Under the pieces are notes generated by a model. The model searched no databases. It was not told the origin of the DNA and saw only the letters and a list, made by a program, of their open reading frames with translations. The translations under genes and the position numbers were made by a program. Below are positions 23,987 through 31,948 of a DNA stretch of 64,000 nucleotides, one piece after another (the first letter of the stretch is position 1; each line of letters starts with the position of its first letter). The stretch comes from Azoarcus_F sp048158365. GTDB taxonomy: Bacteria; Pseudomonadota; Gammaproteobacteria; Burkholderiales; Rhodocyclaceae. Location: assembly GCA_048158365.1 (NCBI GenBank), contig JBLLNL010000010.1. One strand, given 5' to 3'.

Positions 23987-24847
23987 TCATGTTTCCACCA
24001 CGTTGCCGCGGCGAATGCGCTCGGAGCGGCGGCGGAGCAGTTCCATCGTGATCAGCAGTGCAACCGAGATCAGGATCAGCATCGTCGCCACGGCCAGGAT
24101 GGTCGGGTTGATCTGCTCGCGCAAGCCCGAGAACATCTGTCGCGGAATCGTGCGCTGCGCCGGTCCCGCGAGGAACAGCACGACGACGACCTCGTCGAAC
24201 GAGGTCACGAACGCGAACAGCCCGCCCGAGATCACGCCCGGGCGGATCAGCGGGACCACGATGTCCCAGAAGGCCTTCAGTGGCGACGCGCCCATGCCGA
24301 TCGCGGCGTAGTAGAGGGAGCGGTCGAAACCGGTCAGCGTCGCAGTCACCGTGATGATGACGAACGGGATGCCCAGTGCCGCATGTGCGAGGATCAGGCC
24401 GACGTGACTGCCGACGAGGTTGAAGCGGGTGTAGAAGAAGAACATGCCGGCCGCGATGATGATCACGGGCACGATCATCGGCGACAGCAGCAGCGCCGTG
24501 ATCAGACGCTTGAACGGCATCACCGGCGACGACAGGCCTATGGCCGCGACGGTGCCCAGCAGCGTGGACAGCAGCGCCGCCGCGACGCCGACGATGAAGC
24601 TGTTCTTGATCGACAGGATCCAGCGTGGGTCGTCGAAGACCTGCGCGTACCAGCGGGTCGAGTACGCGTCTGGGTCGAGACTCAGCATGCCCTCGGTGAA
24701 GCTGAAGTAGGGCTCCACATTGAATGACAGGGGAATGATGATCAGGATCGGCAGCATCAGGAAGACCAGGATCAGGCCGACTGCGACCCGCAGCCCATAG
24801 TGACCCAGGTAGTGCCAGAAGCCGTAGTACGCAGGCAGTTGCCGCAT
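23987..24847 (-). CDS. ABC transporter permease, PotC type
   Basis: 286-residue inner-membrane permease with six predicted helices. The binding-protein-dependent transport motif is seen in YYAAIGMGASPLKAFWDIVVPLIRPG (EAA loop that contacts the ATPase). Resembles PotC/YdcV permeases for spermidine/putrescine. The start ATG 24847 lies five bases after the stop of the partner permease, so the two are translationally close. It works with the permease at 24853, the binding protein at 26159 and the ATPase at 27283. Confidence 0.9.
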   Translation of the reverse strand: MRQLPAYYGFWHYLGHYGLRVAVGLILVFLMLPILIIIPLSFNVEPYFSFTEGMLSLDPDAYSTRWYAQVFDDPRWILSIKNSFIVGVAAALLSTLLGTVAAIGLSSPVMPFKRLITALLLSPMIVPVIIIAAGMFFFYTRFNLVGSHVGLILAHAALGIPFVIITVTATLTGFDRSLYYAAIGMGASPLKAFWDIVVPLIRPGVISGGLFAFVTSFDEVVVVLFLAGPAQRTIPRQMFSGLREQINPTILAVATMLILISVALLITMELLRRRSERIRRGNVVET

Positions 24848-24852
24848 GGCCC

Positions 24853-26091
24853 TCACCCGAACGAGATGTTCTTGGCCCCGACCAGGCGGTCGTAGGTCCA
24901 GTACAGCAACAGGATGACCAGCAGCAGCAGCGAACCCAGCGCCGCAGCAAGCGGCCAGTTGTTCGATTGCTGCATGTGGAATGCAATCAGGTTCGAGATC
25001 ATCTGACCGTCGGCGCCGCCCACCAGCGCGGGCGTGATGTAGTAGCCGACCGACACGATGAAAACGAGCAGCGCGCCGGCGGACAGGCCGGGCAACGTCA
25101 TCGGGAAATAGATGCGCAGGAAGGCCGGGATCGGTTTGGCACCCATCGACATCGCTGCGCGCAGATAACTCGGATCGATGCCCTTCATGACGCTGTAAAG
25201 CGGCAGGATCATGAACGGCAGCAGGATGTGCGTCATCGCGATGACCGTCGCGAATTCGGTGTACAGCATCTCGAACGGAGACGATGTGAGCCCCACGCTC
25301 ATCAGCGCGGTGTTGACGACGCCGTTGGTCTGAAGCAGCGCGATCCACGACGTGGTGCGCACCAGCAGCGAGGTCCAGAAGGGCAGCAGCACGAAGATCA
25401 GCAGGATGTTGGCGATGTGCGTCGGCGCGTTCGCCAGGTAATACGACAGCGGGTAGCCGAGCAGGAAGGTCAGCAGCGTGATGGTGAGGGCGATCCGCAG
25501 CGACTGGATGTACAGCGTGACATAGATACGTGGACCGTCGCGGGCCTGGATGGCGCCGCTTTGGGTCTGTTCGAGGTCCAGCGCAGTCAGGTAATGCGCG
25601 AACGTATACGGCCTGCCGGACTCGCGAATGGCGCGCCAGATCGTGACTTGCTGCCAGTTCGCGTGAGCCTCGAGCAGCAGCTCCGCCCCGCGAGTCTCGA
25701 GCTGCTCGTCCGCCACGGTCCGCATGCGCCGCGCGGTGGACTGGATGACACTGCTCGCACCGGGCAGGATGCGGTTGACCTCGCCGGCCAGGCGTCCCGA
25801 CGTACGCTCGTCTGCGAGCCGCTTCAGATCCCGCGCGAACTGGTTCATCACCGCGTCGTCGGGCAGCGACTCGCCATCCCAGTCGTCCATCCGCTCCAGC
25901 GTCTCCGGAATCAGGTCGGCGACGTTGGGGTTGTGCACGCTGCGAAACAGCATGCTGCCGATCGGCGCGACGAAGGTGAAGGCCAGAAAAACGAGCAGCG
26001 GGGCGACGAACAGGAAGGCGGTGAGCTTGCGCCGGCGCAGCTCGCGCCGGGCAGAACCGAGATCCTGCTTGGACAGTGAAAGCGCGCTCAT
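24853..26091 (-). CDS. ABC transporter permease, PotB type with long periplasmic loop
   Basis: 412-residue permease. After the first membrane helix (TAFLFVAPLLVFLAFTFVAP) comes a polar loop of about 130 residues (LIPETLERMDDWDGESLPDD to IRESGRPYTFAHYLTALD), then the core permease helices and the EAA loop LRAAMSMGAKPIPAFLRIYF. The long loop is typical of PotB-like permeases for putrescine or spermidine in alpha- and betaproteobacteria. I chose ATG 26091; a TTG at 26106 would add five residues. It is separated from the binding-protein gene by a strong stem-loop. Confidence 0.88.
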   Translation of the reverse strand: MSALSLSKQDLGSARRELRRRKLTAFLFVAPLLVFLAFTFVAPIGSMLFRSVHNPNVADLIPETLERMDDWDGESLPDDAVMNQFARDLKRLADERTSGRLAGEVNRILPGASSVIQSTARRMRTVADEQLETRGAELLLEAHANWQQVTIWRAIRESGRPYTFAHYLTALDLEQTQSGAIQARDGPRIYVTLYIQSLRIALTITLLTFLLGYPLSYYLANAPTHIANILLIFVLLPFWTSLLVRTTSWIALLQTNGVVNTALMSVGLTSSPFEMLYTEFATVIAMTHILLPFMILPLYSVMKGIDPSYLRAAMSMGAKPIPAFLRIYFPMTLPGLSAGALLVFIVSVGYYITPALVGGADGQMISNLIAFHMQQSNNWPLAAALGSLLLLVILLLYWTYDRLVGAKNISFG

Positions 26092-26110
26092 CGACTCGAT
26101 CCGCAAGATC

Positions 26111-26151
26111 GACCCGTCCCCGCTGCCGAACCCTGTCGGCGGGGACGGGTC
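26111..26151 (-). promoter_or_regulatory. Intercistronic stem-loop after the binding-protein gene
   Basis: Perfect 13-bp stem GACCCGTCCCCGC / GCGGGGACGGGTC with a 15-base loop in the short gap between the binding protein and permease genes. There is no U-tract. Stems in this position commonly protect or attenuate the transcript so that binding protein is made in excess over permease; that role is inferred here. Confidence 0.7.
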
Positions 26152-26158
26152 GTGCCGC

Positions 26159-27217
26159 TTATCTCAACAGCCACTCGTTGAACTTCTCGCCCAGCGACTC
26201 GCCATAGTCGGCCCAGAAGACACCATCGGCCTTGATGCCGGCGTCGATGTGCGATGACGGCAGCAACGGCAGCACGGCCGGGTCAACCAGCGGCGCCGAG
26301 GACTGCCGGGTCGGGCCGTAGGCGACTTCCTGCATACCGGCCAGCGGCACCGTCCCGGTCGCGAACTTGATGAACTCCAGCGCGAGATCCTTCTTCTGGG
26401 TGCCGCGCACCATGGACAGGACGTCCAGGTCGTACACGTGGCCGTCCCAGATCATCTCGAATGGCCGGCCTTCGTCCTGGATCGCCGCGTAGAAGCGTCC
26501 GTTGGCCGACTGAACCATGATCGCGCCACCGTCGTTGAGCAGCTGCGGGGCCTGCGACCAGCTGTCGAACCATACGACGTCGCTCTTTATGGTGTCGAGC
26601 TTGGCGAAGGCGCGGGCCTGGCCTTCTTCGGTGGCGAGGACCTCATACACCTTGTCGCTGTCCACGCCATCGGCGATCAGCGCCCATTCGAGGTTGACCT
26701 GCGGACGCTTGCGCAGCGCGCGCTTGCCGGGGAATTTCTGCGTGTCGAACAGATCCTCGATGGTGCTCGGTTTGTTCGGGCCGATGGTCTCGGTGTTGAT
26801 CGCATACAGCGTCGTCCAGAAGATCACGCCGACGCCGCACTCATTGTCGAGCGCGCCTTCCATGAAGTCCTCCATGGCCGGAGTGCCGTCGTCGCCGGGC
26901 GGCAGCACGTCGCGCGGAATCACCTCGAGCAGGCCCTCGGCACAGGCGCGCTCCAGATCGATGACCTCGATGTCGACCACATCCCACTGGATGTTGCCGG
27001 ACTCGACCTGCGCCTTGAGCTCCGCGATGCCGCCGGAGTAGTCCTCGAACAGGATCCGGTGTCCGGTCTTCTCCATGAAGGGGTCGACCATGTGCCGCTT
27101 CTGTGCGGCGCCGTAGGCTCCACCGAAGGATACGACGGTCAGGGTCTGTTGCTGCGCCATTGTGGTCGTCGCGATGAGCAGTGCCCCGATACCGATCAGT
27201 GCTGACAGTTTCTTCAT
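26159..27217 (-). CDS. Periplasmic polyamine-type substrate-binding protein (PotD/PotF-like)
   Basis: 352 residues with a signal peptide (MKKLSALIGIGALLIATTTM, cleavage after AQ). The mature protein starts with TLTVVSFGGAYGAAQKRHMV and follows the spermidine/putrescine-binding (SBP_bac_8) pattern, with IQWDVVDIEVIDLERA and NGRFYAAIQDEGRPFEMIWDG. GAGGAAG precedes the ATG by three bases. The substrate is an amine or a related compound; the sequence alone does not settle which. It is the second gene of the leftward operon. Confidence 0.92.
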   Translation of the reverse strand: MKKLSALIGIGALLIATTTMAQQQTLTVVSFGGAYGAAQKRHMVDPFMEKTGHRILFEDYSGGIAELKAQVESGNIQWDVVDIEVIDLERACAEGLLEVIPRDVLPPGDDGTPAMEDFMEGALDNECGVGVIFWTTLYAINTETIGPNKPSTIEDLFDTQKFPGKRALRKRPQVNLEWALIADGVDSDKVYEVLATEEGQARAFAKLDTIKSDVVWFDSWSQAPQLLNDGGAIMVQSANGRFYAAIQDEGRPFEMIWDGHVYDLDVLSMVRGTQKKDLALEFIKFATGTVPLAGMQEVAYGPTRQSSAPLVDPAVLPLLPSSHIDAGIKADGVFWADYGESLGEKFNEWLLR

Positions 27218-27282
27218 CGTCTTCCTCTCCAGAGTCGTGGGAACCGTGCATGGCTCCCCGTTGAATGGCACCCGACCGTTTT

Positions 27283-28374
27283 CTAGGCCGGATACGCAGA
27301 ACAGTCCTTGGTCAGCCAGACGAGACCCGCGACATCCCCTTCGGAGAATTGCGGAGCTGTCAGATCGTTCAGAACCTTGACCGTGATCTCGGTCCCGTCC
27401 GACAGTTCGAAATAGTAGCGAATGAAGTCGCCCACGTAGTGGCGGGTCAGGAACCTTGCCTGCATCCGGTTCTCGCTGGCGTGCTTGGTGGGTTCGATGA
27501 AGAGCTTTTCCGGACGCACCGACATCACCACCGCCTGGTCGGTCGCAAGGCTTCCCTCGGCCCGCGCGCTGACCGTCTCGCCGCGAGGCAGGCACACATT
27601 GACGGCGTCTCCCTCGACGCTGCTCACGCGCCCGCGAATGAAGTTGTTCTCGCCGATGAAGTCGGCCACGAATGCGTTCCTCGGCCGTTCGTACAGTTCG
27701 GCCGGCGTCGCGCACTGCTGCACGACGCCGTCGTCGAACACCGCGATGCGGTCGGACATCGACAGCGCCTCGGTCTGGTCGTGCGTCACGTAGATCACCG
27801 TGTAGCCCATCATCTCGTGCAGCCGCGTGATCTCGTACTGCATCTGCTCGCGCAGCTTCTTGTCCAGCGCGCCCAGCGGTTCGTCCATCAGCACCAGCGA
27901 GGGCTCGAAGATCAGTGCGCGCGCGAGCGCCACGCGCTGCCTCTGTCCCCCGGACAACTGACCTGGAAATCGTTTGCCGAAATTCTGCATCGCGATCAGC
28001 GCGAGATATTCGCCGACCCGGTCGCGGATCTTCGCCTTGGGCATCTTGCGAACCGACAGCGGGTAGGCGAGGTTCTCCTCGATGGTCAGATGCGGAAACA
28101 GTGCGTAATTCTGGAAGACCATGCCGATGTTGCGGCGGTATGGGGGCAGTCGCGTGATGGACACGCCGTCGATCGAGATCTCACCGCTGGTCACGCTCTC
28201 GAACCCGGCCAGCATCATCAGAACCGTGCTCTTGCCGGACCCCGAAGGCCCGAGCAGGGTCAGGAACTCCCCCTTCGCCACATCGAGGCTGAAGTTCTTG
28301 ACGACCAGGCTCTGCTGGTCGTAAGTCTTCTTGACGTCCTGAAAGCGCAGATAGGCAGAAGAGGTGGCGTTCAT
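27283..28374 (-). CDS. ABC transporter ATPase, PotA type
   Basis: 363 residues. Walker A GPSGSGKST, Q-loop MVFQNYALFPHLTIEENL, signature LSGGQRQRVALARAL, Walker B LVLMDEPLGALD and switch His in VTHDQTEAL. A C-terminal OB-type TOBE domain (residues about 270-363) completes the PotA/MalK layout. It energises import through the two permeases encoded downstream. It is the first gene of the operon, so the promoter should lie in 28375-28600. Confidence 0.95.
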   Translation of the reverse strand: MNATSSAYLRFQDVKKTYDQQSLVVKNFSLDVAKGEFLTLLGPSGSGKSTVLMMLAGFESVTSGEISIDGVSITRLPPYRRNIGMVFQNYALFPHLTIEENLAYPLSVRKMPKAKIRDRVGEYLALIAMQNFGKRFPGQLSGGQRQRVALARALIFEPSLVLMDEPLGALDKKLREQMQYEITRLHEMMGYTVIYVTHDQTEALSMSDRIAVFDDGVVQQCATPAELYERPRNAFVADFIGENNFIRGRVSSVEGDAVNVCLPRGETVSARAEGSLATDQAVVMSVRPEKLFIEPTKHASENRMQARFLTRHYVGDFIRYYFELSDGTEITVKVLNDLTAPQFSEGDVAGLVWLTKDCSAYPA

Positions 28375-28931
28375 CGCACGGCACCGTATGCAATGCGGAT
28401 TGCATGAACCGGGGCCGTCGAACCCTCTTCAACCATGCGCGCTCTCCTTTCGAATGCGGTCCCTTGGGTGCGGGCTCGGGCGGACTGGCGCCGCACCAGG
28501 AACGGACGGGGCTTTGAAGCGTGACCCTGCCGCGCCCAGATTCGCGTTCCGGGCGACAAGGGCGCCTACATGCCGAAGATAGCCCAGAATAGGGGTTTTG
28601 GCGAGAACCACGCAGCACCACCAACACCAAGGGCCTGGATAGTCTCCAGGCCCTTTTTCTTTGCGCGAATCCCGCCTAGCGCGGGGTTCCGGGCGATGGC
28701 CCTGCGGGTGCTGACGTGCCCAGATGGGCCGAATCGGCCCGTTTCCCGGCCAGCCCAGTCTCTTTTCTCTGTTTGCCCTGCGGGTAGTCGCGAGGCCGAA
28801 CCCTGCATTTACAAGGGCTTGGCGCGGCCTTTTTGCGGTCAACCATGGCCACCAATGCCCCTTCCAAACTGGACAGTGTGCGTCGGTTGTACTAACATTG
28901 CGTCAATTGCGCTAACGCACGGAGGTCAACC
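28375..28931. other. 557-bp gene-free region with one terminator
   Basis: Separates the leftward ABC operon from the rightward TA modules. The left part should hold the ABC operon promoter. A rho-independent terminator for rightward transcription lies at 28631-28662, although no gene reads into it, so a small RNA upstream is possible. CTAAC occurs twice at a 20-base interval (28892 and 28912) just before the TacA-like gene and may be an operator. No tRNA or coding frame is convincing. Confidence 0.5.
28631..28662 (+). terminator. Rho-independent terminator
   Basis: Perfect 9-bp GC-rich stem GGGCCTGGA / TCCAGGCCC with a 5-base loop, followed directly by TTTTTCTTT. It points rightward. There is no recognised gene upstream on that strand within 2 kb, so it either ends an unannotated small RNA or insulates the TA cluster. 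Confidence 0.8.
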
Positions 28932-29222
28932 ATGACTGCCTCTACCTCTTCAGCTACCCGTTCGGCCCGCCTGGGATTGCGTGCCACGCCCGAGCAGGAA
29001 GCGGTCCTGCGCCGCGCCGCCGACGTGGCGCACAAGTCGCTGACGGATTTCATTCTCGACAGCGCTTGCCAGGCCGCCGAGCAAACCCTGCTCGACCAAC
29101 GCTTGTTCATGGTCTCGGGAAGCCAGTACCAGGCCCTGATGGATCTGCTCGATCAGCCCGAACAGGCGAACGAAGGGCTGCGCGACCTGTTCTCACGGAA
29201 AGCCCCTTGGGACAAGGCGTGA
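28932..29222 (+). CDS. TacA-like (DUF1778) antitoxin
   Basis: 96-residue antitoxin. The N-terminal ribbon-helix-helix (RSARLGLRATPEQEAVLRRAA, then VAHKSLTDFILDSACQAA) binds DNA and autoregulates in this family; the C-terminal tail (LDQRLFMVSGSQYQALMDLL to LFSRKAPW) wraps and neutralises the toxin. The stop codon TGA overlaps the GTG start of the acetyltransferase toxin, a typical TA arrangement. GGAGG precedes the ATG. CTAAC repeats 20 bases apart upstream (28892, 28912) are candidate operator half-sites. Confidence 0.92.
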   Translation: MTASTSSATRSARLGLRATPEQEAVLRRAADVAHKSLTDFILDSACQAAEQTLLDQRLFMVSGSQYQALMDLLDQPEQANEGLRDLFSRKAPWDKA

Positions 29223-29716
29223 GCTTGATCGGCCCGGAACCCCTTGGGCCACAGCATCGGCTCGAAGGCTTCGATTGCGGCAAACCGACGCTCAATGACT
29301 GGCTGCTGCGCCATGCCCGACACGCGCAAGGCAGCGGTTCCGCCAAGACCTTCATCGTCAGCGAAGACGACCGCGTCGCTGGTTATTTCAGCCTGACCGT
29401 CGGCCAGATCGACACGCTCGATGCGCCGGAGCGCATTCGCAAGGGCATGGGACAGTATCCGATCCCCGTCGTGATCCTTGCCCGTCTGGCTGTCAGCCTG
29501 CAGGATCAGGGCCGAGGGATCGGCATCGGGCTGTTGCAGGATGCCATCCGCCGCACATTGCTGATTGCCGAGCAGGCCGGCATCCGCGCGATGCTGACCC
29601 ACCCCATCGACGAAGATGCGGCGCGGTTCTACACCCGCTTCGGCTTCATCGCCTCACCGCTGCGTGAGCAGCAACTCTTGCTGCTGCTCAAGGACGCCCG
29701 TCGCTGGGGCAAGTGA
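29219..29716 (+). CDS. TacT-like GNAT acetyltransferase toxin
   Basis: 165 residues, GCN5-type N-acetyltransferase fold. Key features: LGPQHRLEGFDCGKPTLNDWL at the N-terminus, typical of TacT/AtaT toxins, the beta-strand VAGYFSLTVGQ, the acetyl-CoA loop LQDQGRGIGIGLLQDAI, and a C-terminal YTRFGFIASPL. Relatives acetylate the amino group of charged tRNAs and stop translation. The GTG start overlaps the antitoxin stop by two bases, so translation is coupled. Confidence 0.92.
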   Translation: MSLIGPEPLGPQHRLEGFDCGKPTLNDWLLRHARHAQGSGSAKTFIVSEDDRVAGYFSLTVGQIDTLDAPERIRKGMGQYPIPVVILARLAVSLQDQGRGIGIGLLQDAIRRTLLIAEQAGIRAMLTHPIDEDAARFYTRFGFIASPLREQQLLLLLKDARRWGK

Positions 29717-29769
29717 TCCGGCGTGGTGAGCCTACTGAATGCATCACCTCCCTCGACTTTGTCCCGGCA

Positions 29770-29813
29770 TTGACGAGCATGGCATGCACTGCTGTAATAA
29801 CTGTTGTTAACAG
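29770..29813 (+). promoter_or_regulatory. Promoter and palindrome of the ParDE-like module
   Basis: A sigma-70-type promoter: -35 TTGACG (29770-29775), 17-base spacer, -10 TGTAAT (29793-29798). A short palindrome CTGTTGTTAACAG (29801-29813) overlaps the likely transcription start and is a plausible site for ParD-type autorepression. Confidence 0.55.
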
Positions 29814-29827
29814 ATAGGAGGCATACC

Positions 29828-30094
29828 ATGCCAACCAGCGTCGCCCTCGGCAGCCACTTCGAGACCTTCATCCGCGAGCAACTGCAAAGTGGCCGCTTCA
29901 ACAATGCCAGCGAAGTCGTCCGCGCCGGACTGCGTCTGCTGGAGGAGCACGAACAACGCCATCAGGCCGAGCTGCAGGCCCTGCGTGCCGACATCGCAGC
30001 CGGCAAGGCCAGTGGCGCGACCAAGCCTGCCGACGAGGTGTTCGCACGGCTCGAGGCCAAGTACAGCGACCAGGCTGAAGACGCGTCGCGTTGA
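29828..30094 (+). CDS. ParD-like antitoxin
   Basis: 88 residues. N-terminal ribbon-helix-helix: TSVALGSHFETFIREQLQSG and then RFNNASEVVRAGLRLLEEHE is the classic ParD/CC2985 pattern. The C-terminal half (ADIAAGKASGATKPADEVFA) is the toxin-binding tail. I chose ATG 29828, which has GGAGG seven bases upstream. The stop overlaps the ParE start (TGATG), so the pair is translationally coupled. Confidence 0.93.
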   Translation: MPTSVALGSHFETFIREQLQSGRFNNASEVVRAGLRLLEEHEQRHQAELQALRADIAAGKASGATKPADEVFARLEAKYSDQAEDASR

Positions 30095-30399
30095 TGCGCC
30101 TGACTCTCACCCCGCTCGCCGAGCAGGACCTGGAGGCCATCGGCGATTACATCGCCGCCGACAATCCTACCCGGGCTGGCAGCTTCATCCGCGAGCTGCG
30201 CACCCAGTGCCAACGCATCGCCGCCAACCCGCCCGGCTACCGGCTGCGGCCGGAACTGGGCGACGACATCCGCTCCTGCGCCCACGGCAACTACGTGATC
30301 TTCTTCGTAGCGACGGCAGAGGAAGTCACCATCATCCGCGTCCTGCACGGCGCGCGGGACATCCCAGCGATCCTGGTGCCCGATGACAATGGACCGTAA
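30094..30399 (+). CDS. ParE/RelE-superfamily toxin
   Basis: 101 residues in the ParE fold: LTPLAEQDLEAIGDYIA at the N-terminus, RAGSFIRELRTQCQRIA helix, GYRLRPELGDDIRS, YVIFFVATAEEVTIIRVLHG and a final ARDIP. These are the conserved ParE features; family members poison DNA gyrase, while RelE relatives cut mRNA. The catalytic residues of RelE are not evident, favouring ParE. It is encoded directly after its ParD-like partner. Confidence 0.92.
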   Translation: MRLTLTPLAEQDLEAIGDYIAADNPTRAGSFIRELRTQCQRIAANPPGYRLRPELGDDIRSCAHGNYVIFFVATAEEVTIIRVLHGARDIPAILVPDDNGP

Positions 30400-30568
30400 C
30401 CCGCCTGGCGGCGTTAGCGACGTCTATGTGAACCGCCGCGATCGGCAGGATCTGCGTGCGATGCTGCTCGTGGGACTTGCCTCGTCTCCCTCCACGCCGG
30501 TCAACGCCTCCTACTTCGATGCGCTGTGGGCCCGCGTGCGGCGACACTCAAGCGACAAAGCTGACTGA
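30383..30568 (+). CDS. Possible small protein after parE
   Basis: 61-residue frame overlapping the end of parE by 17 bases. The sequence contains VSDVYVNRRDRQDLRAMLL and a C-terminal DALWARVRRH, a layout reminiscent of short antitoxin-like or accessory proteins, but no family is recognised. The overlap with parE could allow coupled translation. The region may simply be a chance open frame. Confidence 0.35.
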   Translation: MTMDRNPPGGVSDVYVNRRDRQDLRAMLLVGLASSPSTPVNASYFDALWARVRRHSSDKAD

Positions 30569-30744
30569 TTCCACCTCGTCACGACGGGTCCTTCCTGGCC
30601 GGATTCGTATACGGGGGGCGCGAGCGCGCTGCTCGTCTACCGTCAGGATGAAAACCGAGGTTTGCAGGGATTGCGGTTTGCACTGGCCATGATGTGTCGA
30701 ACTGGGAGCCTTCCCCGTTGATCGGCCCAGCAACGCGGGCAAAT

Positions 30745-30810
30745 GGGGTAATTTGTACTTAATTGGGGTAATGGATCTGCCGAATACCCTTTTCTACAGT
30801 ACGATTACCC
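30745..30810. promoter_or_regulatory. Repeated GGGGTAAT elements upstream of the Fic gene
   Basis: GGGGTAAT occurs twice in direct orientation at 30745-30752 and 30765-30772, exactly 20 bp apart, and once in part as the complement ATTACCC at 30804-30810. They lie in the 100 bp before the Fic start codon, in an AT-rich stretch. Two helical turns between repeats suggests binding of a dimeric regulator on one DNA face; the winged-helix tail of the Fic protein is one candidate. Confidence 0.5.
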
Positions 30811-30835
30811 TATTTACGCAACCCGCGATGAGCCC

Positions 30836-31948
30836 ATGCACTCACTCTCGCCCGACTACCTTGCCAGCCTGCGCTTTGACACGCAGCAACTAGCGACACT
30901 GCGCGCCCTCGGGGAATACAGGGGCAAGCAGCGCCTGTACGTCGCCCAGTCGGCAGAGGTGCTGAGCGATTTGCGGCAGGTGGCCGTGGTCGAGTCCACC
31001 GAGTCATCCAACCGACTCGAAGGGGTTGTGGTCGCAGCCGCTCGCCTGAAATCGCTGGTGCTGAAAAACGCAGCACCCAAAAGCCGTTCCGAGCAGGAGG
31101 TGGCCGGTTACCGCGACGCGCTTGGGCTGATCCATGAAAGCGGCGACCAGATGCCTTTTTCCGAGGGCACGGCTCTCCAACTGCACGGCATCCTGTACCG
31201 CTACATGCCGCAACCCGGCGGGCACTGGAAGGCCACCAACAACGACATCGTCGAACGCCACCCGGACGGCAGTGCGCGCATCCGCTTCCGCCCGGTGGCC
31301 GAGTATCTCACGCCGATGGCGATGACGGACCTGATCGCGCGATATCGCGCCGCGCTGGATCAGCATCTCGCTGACCCATTGGTGCTGGTGCCGCTGGCCA
31401 TACTCGATTTCCTGTGCATCCACCCCTTCCCGGATGGCAACGGCCGCATGGCGCGGCTGCTCACCCTGCAACTGCTCTGCCACTTCGACTACGTCGTGGG
31501 CCGCTTCATCAGTCTGGAGCGCATCTTCGAGGAATCGAAAGAGAGCTACTATGAAACACTGGAAGCCAGCTCCCAGGGCTGGCACGAGGCCGCGCACGAC
31601 ATCGCGCCCTGGCTGGATTATTTCTGGGGCGCCCTGCTGCGAGCCTACAAGGAATTTGAGGAGCGCGTCGGCACCATCGAACGCGGTCGCGGGGCCAAGG
31701 GCGACCGTGTGCGCGCCGAGATCCTCAAGCGCAATCTTCCCTTCTCGATCTCCGAGATCGAAGAAGCCTGCCCAGGCGTCAGCCGTGACATGGTGCGGCT
31801 GGTACTGCGCGCGATGAAGAAGGAAGGCTTGATCGCGCCTACGGGCAAAGGACGCGGGGCCAAGTGGATCGGCCTGACAAACGACACGCTGCCACAGGGG
31901 CAGCCAGGCACTGTGGATACCGAAGAGGAAAAAGGGGGTTCGCAATGA
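30836..31948 (+). CDS. Fic/DOC family AMP-transferase, self-inhibited type
   Basis: 370 residues. The catalytic motif HPFPDGNGRMARL (residues about 196-208) is complete, including the His and the Arg. An N-terminal inhibitory motif SSNRLEG (about 57-63) supplies the Glu that blocks ATP in class II Fic proteins. A C-terminal winged-helix domain (about 280-345; SISEIEEACPGVSRDMVRLV) is typical of the Fic-HTH group near restriction loci. Members transfer AMP to target proteins such as gyrase or Hsp70 homologues. Its stop overlaps the HsdR start (ATGA), so it was one operon with that restriction gene. The HsdR partner is now broken, leaving Fic intact. Confidence 0.92.
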   Translation: MHSLSPDYLASLRFDTQQLATLRALGEYRGKQRLYVAQSAEVLSDLRQVAVVESTESSNRLEGVVVAAARLKSLVLKNAAPKSRSEQEVAGYRDALGLIHESGDQMPFSEGTALQLHGILYRYMPQPGGHWKATNNDIVERHPDGSARIRFRPVAEYLTPMAMTDLIARYRAALDQHLADPLVLVPLAILDFLCIHPFPDGNGRMARLLTLQLLCHFDYVVGRFISLERIFEESKESYYETLEASSQGWHEAAHDIAPWLDYFWGALLRAYKEFEERVGTIERGRGAKGDRVRAEILKRNLPFSISEIEEACPGVSRDMVRLVLRAMKKEGLIAPTGKGRGAKWIGLTNDTLPQGQPGTVDTEEEKGGSQ

